In this document: positions 5,172-5,621 of the stretch, piece after piece
How the letters are laid out: every line of letters begins with the position of its first letter
Numbering within the stretch: position 1 is the stretch's first letter
Origin: Candidatus Dormiibacterota bacterium
GTDB taxonomy: Bacteria > Chloroflexota > Dormibacteria > Aeolococcales > Aeolococcaceae
Direction: 5' to 3'
Assembly: GCA_003135255.1 (NCBI GenBank)
Contig: PLAX01000196.1
Span: 1-5,621 of the forward strand
Length of the DNA stretch: 5,621 nucleotides
Position numbers and translations under genes: made by a program
Notes under the pieces: model-generated
Told to the model about the DNA's origin: nothing
Databases searched by the model: none
What the model saw: the letters and a program-made list of their open reading frames with translations, nothing else

Positions 5172-5621
5172 ATGCCAGCAGCTGAGCGGCTCACCGACAC
5201 TCGGAGCATTGCCCGCAAGAACCTCTTCCCGGCGGAGCGCGAACGGGGGATCTACGCGGTGGTCGAGGGAGGCTTCGCCGCCGGGTGGTTCGGGTGGGGC
5301 CAGGCTGCGCCGCCGTCATGGCTGGTCGTCCCTCTTGCCGTGGGCAGCATCCTCTCTGTCCTTGTTGCAGTGGCCGGAATCGTGGTCACCGCCCGCTCCC
5401 GCGCCCGGCGGACCGCGGTCAGCGACCGCACCGTCCGCCGACGATTCCGGATCATCGTGCTCGTGGAGTTCGCCCTGGCCGGCATCGGCGCGGCGGTTCT
5501 GGCCGCCGCCGGCCGAGCCACGTGGATACCGGCATGGGTGTGCCTCGTGGTCGGTGTGCACTTCTTCCCTCTCTCACGTGCGCTGGGTAACCGGTCTCTG
5601 GCACGAGCTGGGGCGCTGCTG
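5172..5621 (+). CDS. Unrecognised multi-spanning membrane protein, C-terminus beyond window
   Basis: An open frame of 150 codons runs from the ATG at 5172 to the right edge without a stop. I do not recognise a named family. The first 26 residues are polar and charged (MPAAERLTDTRSIARKNL). Hydrophobic stretches lie near 29-44, 50-73 and 94-113, with another at 117-136. A very basic loop, ARSRARRTAVSDRTVRRRFR at 74-93, should face the cytosol by the positive-inside rule. The later part (VEFALAGIGAAVLAAAGR, then WVCLVVGVHFFPLSRALGN) is like small hypothetical membrane proteins I associate with actinobacteria. The start is uncertain: only a weak GAGA lies upstream, and an in-frame TTG at 5151 would add 7 residues. 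There is no TANNNT leaderless module here. It begins 79 bases after vapC; no terminator with a T-run is seen between them. Confidence 0.7.
   Translation, partial: MPAAERLTDTRSIARKNLFPAERERGIYAVVEGGFAAGWFGWGQAAPPSWLVVPLAVGSILSVLVAVAGIVVTARSRARRTAVSDRTVRRRFRIIVLVEFALAGIGAAVLAAAGRATWIPAWVCLVVGVHFFPLSRALGNRSLARAGALL

Noticed and set aside
1..5621. CRISPR array, tRNA, rRNA, intact insertion sequence or phage genes
   Set aside because: No regularly spaced repeats, no tRNA-like cloverleaf or rRNA motifs, and no transposase, integrase or phage structural protein are seen on either strand.

Overview
The window is high-GC bacterial DNA with strong G/C bias at third codon positions. Four of the six genes appear to have leaderless starts, with a TANNNT -10 hexamer 6-8 bases before the start codon and no Shine-Dalgarno. 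It also carries an F420-dependent NADP reductase gene and a Phd/VapC toxin-antitoxin pair. Together these suggest an actinobacterium or a related high-GC lineage such as Dormibacterota or Chloroflexota. No rRNA or phylogenetic marker is present, so this placement is inference.

Layout, left to right. Bases 1-1015 (minus) hold most of sucC, the succinyl-CoA synthetase beta subunit, whose C-terminus lies beyond the left edge. Bases 1016-1410 have no intact gene. They hold the probable sucC promoter, a plus-strand stretch resembling the middle of a VapC-type PIN toxin (a probable remnant), and a 66-base nested inverted repeat. Bases 1411-2361 (minus) encode an aldo/keto reductase with a complete catalytic tetrad and a clear ribosome binding site. 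It is divergent, across 105 bases, from an F420-dependent NADP reductase (npdG/fno, 2467-3123, plus). Next come an AI-2E/PerM-family membrane transporter (3189-4418), a Phd/YefM antitoxin and VapC toxin pair overlapping by 4 bases (4434-5092), and the start of an unrecognised multi-spanning membrane protein (5172 to the right edge).

The genes do not form one pathway. sucC belongs to the TCA cycle. The reductase pair concerns F420/NADP redox chemistry and carbonyl reduction, though a functional link between them is only suggested by adjacency. The transporter is a separate unit, and the vapBC promoter begins within a few bases of the transporter stop codon. I found no clear new multi-gene system. 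The points most worth a second look are the recurring leaderless start module (TANNNT followed by TGGC, then the start codon), the nested inverted repeat at 1239-1304, and the probable PIN-toxin remnant beside sucC.
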